DNA of 64,000 nucleotides, taken from positions 62,001-126,000 of the forward strand of contig NZ_FUYX01000014.1 of the NCBI RefSeq assembly GCF_900168195.1. Direction: 5' to 3'. Below are positions 63,056-64,000 of the stretch, in pieces. Source of the DNA: Allobosea thiooxidans (lineage in GTDB: Bacteria > Pseudomonadota > Alphaproteobacteria > Rhizobiales > Beijerinckiaceae). The position numbers were made by a program, and so were the translations under genes. Each line of letters opens with the position of its first letter. Position 1 is the stretch's first letter. The notes beneath the pieces were generated by a model, which saw only the letters and a list, made by a program, of their open reading frames with translations, had not been told where the DNA came from and searched no databases.

Positions 63056-63784
63056 CAATCATAACAACTCGCCTGTGAAGATGGTCCGAGCGCTGGCGCG
63101 CGGCGGAGCAAAGTGCCGGAGGCAGTCGGTCCCGCGTCCCGCCTTCGGCGTCGCTATGCTGACGCTCCTGCGGCTACCTTGTTCAACCGGTCACATTGCA
63201 GGCGAATGGCCGCCCAGCCTGCCGGAGAATATTGGCTTCTTCGCCCCGGCCGACCGGCGTCTGATATGCCCATTTCTGCATAGGGTATTGGACGGCCAGT
63301 GACCGCCGGGGCTGGCACGGGCGGGCGGCTACGACAGGATCTCAGGGCACGAGGCACGGCGTTGAAGAAAGCTGCAGGACGGTCAAAGAAGGTCTGTCAG
63401 CAATGACGTAGCCGGCCGTTGCACCGTCGAAATTCGGCTCCCGACCCTAGGTGAGGCATTCGCGGCTAGGATCTCACGAGCGAGATTGGCCTTTGATAAC
63501 GTTGGGAACGTCCACTTAGGGGCAGTTTGATCTCGCGAAGGCCGCGTTGTTTGTGTCGGCCCTTAACTGATCTCTTGACGTTTGCCTGCGGTCGTACCCC
63601 GACAACTGATCATTAACACTGGCCCGAATATGCGCGCGGCATGCGGCTGCATTAGAGCTAATTCAAAGTCGGTCGGGATCGCTACCAATTTGAAGCTTTA
63701 ACAGTTGCTATCGCCCAGGTTGCGTGGCGGCCACAAATCGCCGATTAATCTGTACCTTAGGGCTTTAAGTTCGGGCGGGAATAG
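63056..63784. other. Island DNA without a convincing gene
   Basis: 729 bp between the integrase and the SIR2-like gene. One 75-codon ATG frame (63075-63302, plus) has no ribosome-binding site and no recognisable protein, and its amino-acid composition is not typical of a folded protein. No excisionase gene, hairpin or array is visible. It may hold decayed genes and the promoter of the SIR2-like gene. Confidence 0.55.
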
Positions 63785-64000
63785 ATGGAGAGTGTTCACA
63801 ATCCGGATCGCTATATGGCCGACTTGCGGCAGGTCCTATCGCAGGGTCGCAAGCGCATTGGTCTTCTTGTTGGCGCAGGAGCACCGCTATCGATCAAAGT
63901 CGACGCAGGCGGCAAGCTAAATTCGGCGGGTCAGCCGCTGATTCCCGACGTAGAGGCTCTGACCGCGAAGGTTCTCGCGGCGTTGAAAGGAACGGAACAG
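63785..64000 (+). CDS. SIR2-like (NAD-binding) protein, 3' partial
   Basis: The first 72 codons are present; the frame runs off the window end. A GGGCGGGAATAG stretch lies before the ATG. Residues 23-35, KRIGLLVGAGAPL, match the first NAD-binding strand and GAG loop of SIR2-like domains (typical G-A-G-x-S/P), preceded by a helix (YMADLRQVLSQG) and followed by GGKLNSAGQPLIPDVEALTA. Bacterial SIR2-like domains act as NAD+ hydrolases in several phage-defence systems (Thoeris ThsA, DSR, SIR2-HerA, SIR2-APAZ). Which type this is depends on the missing C-terminal part and downstream genes. Confidence 0.65.
   Translation, partial: MESVHNPDRYMADLRQVLSQGRKRIGLLVGAGAPLSIKVDAGGKLNSAGQPLIPDVEALTAKVLAALKGTEQ

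Larger units (their letters stand above)
61627..64000. mobile_element. Left end of a tRNA-Phe-integrated genomic island
   Basis: From the tRNA-Phe 3' end onward: hairpins, a tyrosine integrase, about 0.7 kb without a convincing gene and a SIR2-like gene cut by the window end. The DNA is AT-richer and its codon use less GC3-biased than the preceding 61 kb, in keeping with recent acquisition. The right end is outside the window. Confidence 0.7.

Noticed and set aside
63075-63302. 75-codon open frame after the integrase as an excisionase gene.
   Set aside because: No ribosome-binding site, no helix-turn-helix, and unusual composition; not supported as a gene.
63705-63920. 71-codon plus-strand frame overlapping the SIR2-like start.
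   Set aside because: It conflicts with the SIR2-like frame, which has a recognisable nucleotide-binding loop and runs on to the window end.

Overview
This 64 kb window is GC-rich, densely coded chromosome from an alphaproteobacterium. The gene families (TctABC with Bug-type binding protein, CoxI/XdhC, Tim44-like adaptor, DUF4142, PrtD/HlyD type I secretion, selenocysteine formate dehydrogenase) and an inverted repeat at 57582-57675 of a kind I associate with Bradyrhizobium/Bosea-like genomes suggest Hyphomicrobiales, probably a Bosea-like organism. That placement is inference; no rRNA gene is present. Both window ends cut a gene.

Layout. 1-5229: signalling module of a five-GAF histidine kinase (5' end outside the window), a single-domain response regulator and a response regulator fused to a class III nucleotide cyclase. 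5783-8639: wrbA, a patatin-like gene remnant, and a thioredoxin-fold/NhaA fusion antiporter. 8724-13663 (minus): carboxylate uptake and metabolism operon (2-hydroxyacid dehydrogenase, tctC, tctB, tctA, RraA-like aldolase) with a divergent LysR regulator. 14909-20054: threonine aldolase, GST, a divergent AraC/MFS pair sharing an inverted-repeat operator, and a PAS protein coupled to a redoxin. 20029-23904 (minus): XdhC/CoxI protein, cytochrome c oxidase subunit I, Tim44-like protein and 5-formyl-THF cyclo-ligase, with a divergent LysR. 25023-26648 (minus): ECF sigma factor, DUF4142 protein and cupredoxin; an identical-spacing 30-bp promoter motif precedes both the sigma gene and the DUF4142 gene.

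26764-46568 is a surface-glycan and secretion region. A ten-gene minus-strand operon, largely joined by ATGA/GTGA overlaps, encodes glycosyltransferases, two paralogous pyruvyltransferase-family proteins, a methyltransferase, a secreted beta-propeller-like protein, a tail-anchored coiled-coil protein and an apparently inactive GT2. It carries no recognisable flippase, polymerase or priming transferase. Next to it lie a small 18-repeat RTX protein, a type I ABC exporter with its adaptor, and a divergent MarR regulator/glycosyltransferase pair behind a sigma-54-like promoter. The most economical reading is a glycosylated or glycan-associated secreted calcium-binding surface layer, but this is a hypothesis.

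46764-58782 is a complete selenocysteine formate dehydrogenase locus: fdhA with in-frame UGA (Sec200) and a clear SECIS hairpin, fdhB, fdhC, fdhE, selA, a Sel1-repeat gene, selB, tRNA-Sec lying inside the selB 3' coding frame, two small unknown genes, and convergent selD. Genes for the Sec insertion machinery and the main user of Sec are thus together. 58919-61390 holds a Tat-exported transglutaminase-like protein, a TlpA-type lipoprotein and two small unknown genes.

61551-64000 is the left end of an integrated element: tRNA-Phe, a P4-type tyrosine integrase, about 0.7 kb without a convincing gene, then the first 72 codons of a SIR2-like protein cut by the window end. Integrase at a tRNA plus a SIR2-domain gene is the typical start of a phage-defence island; the rest is outside the window.
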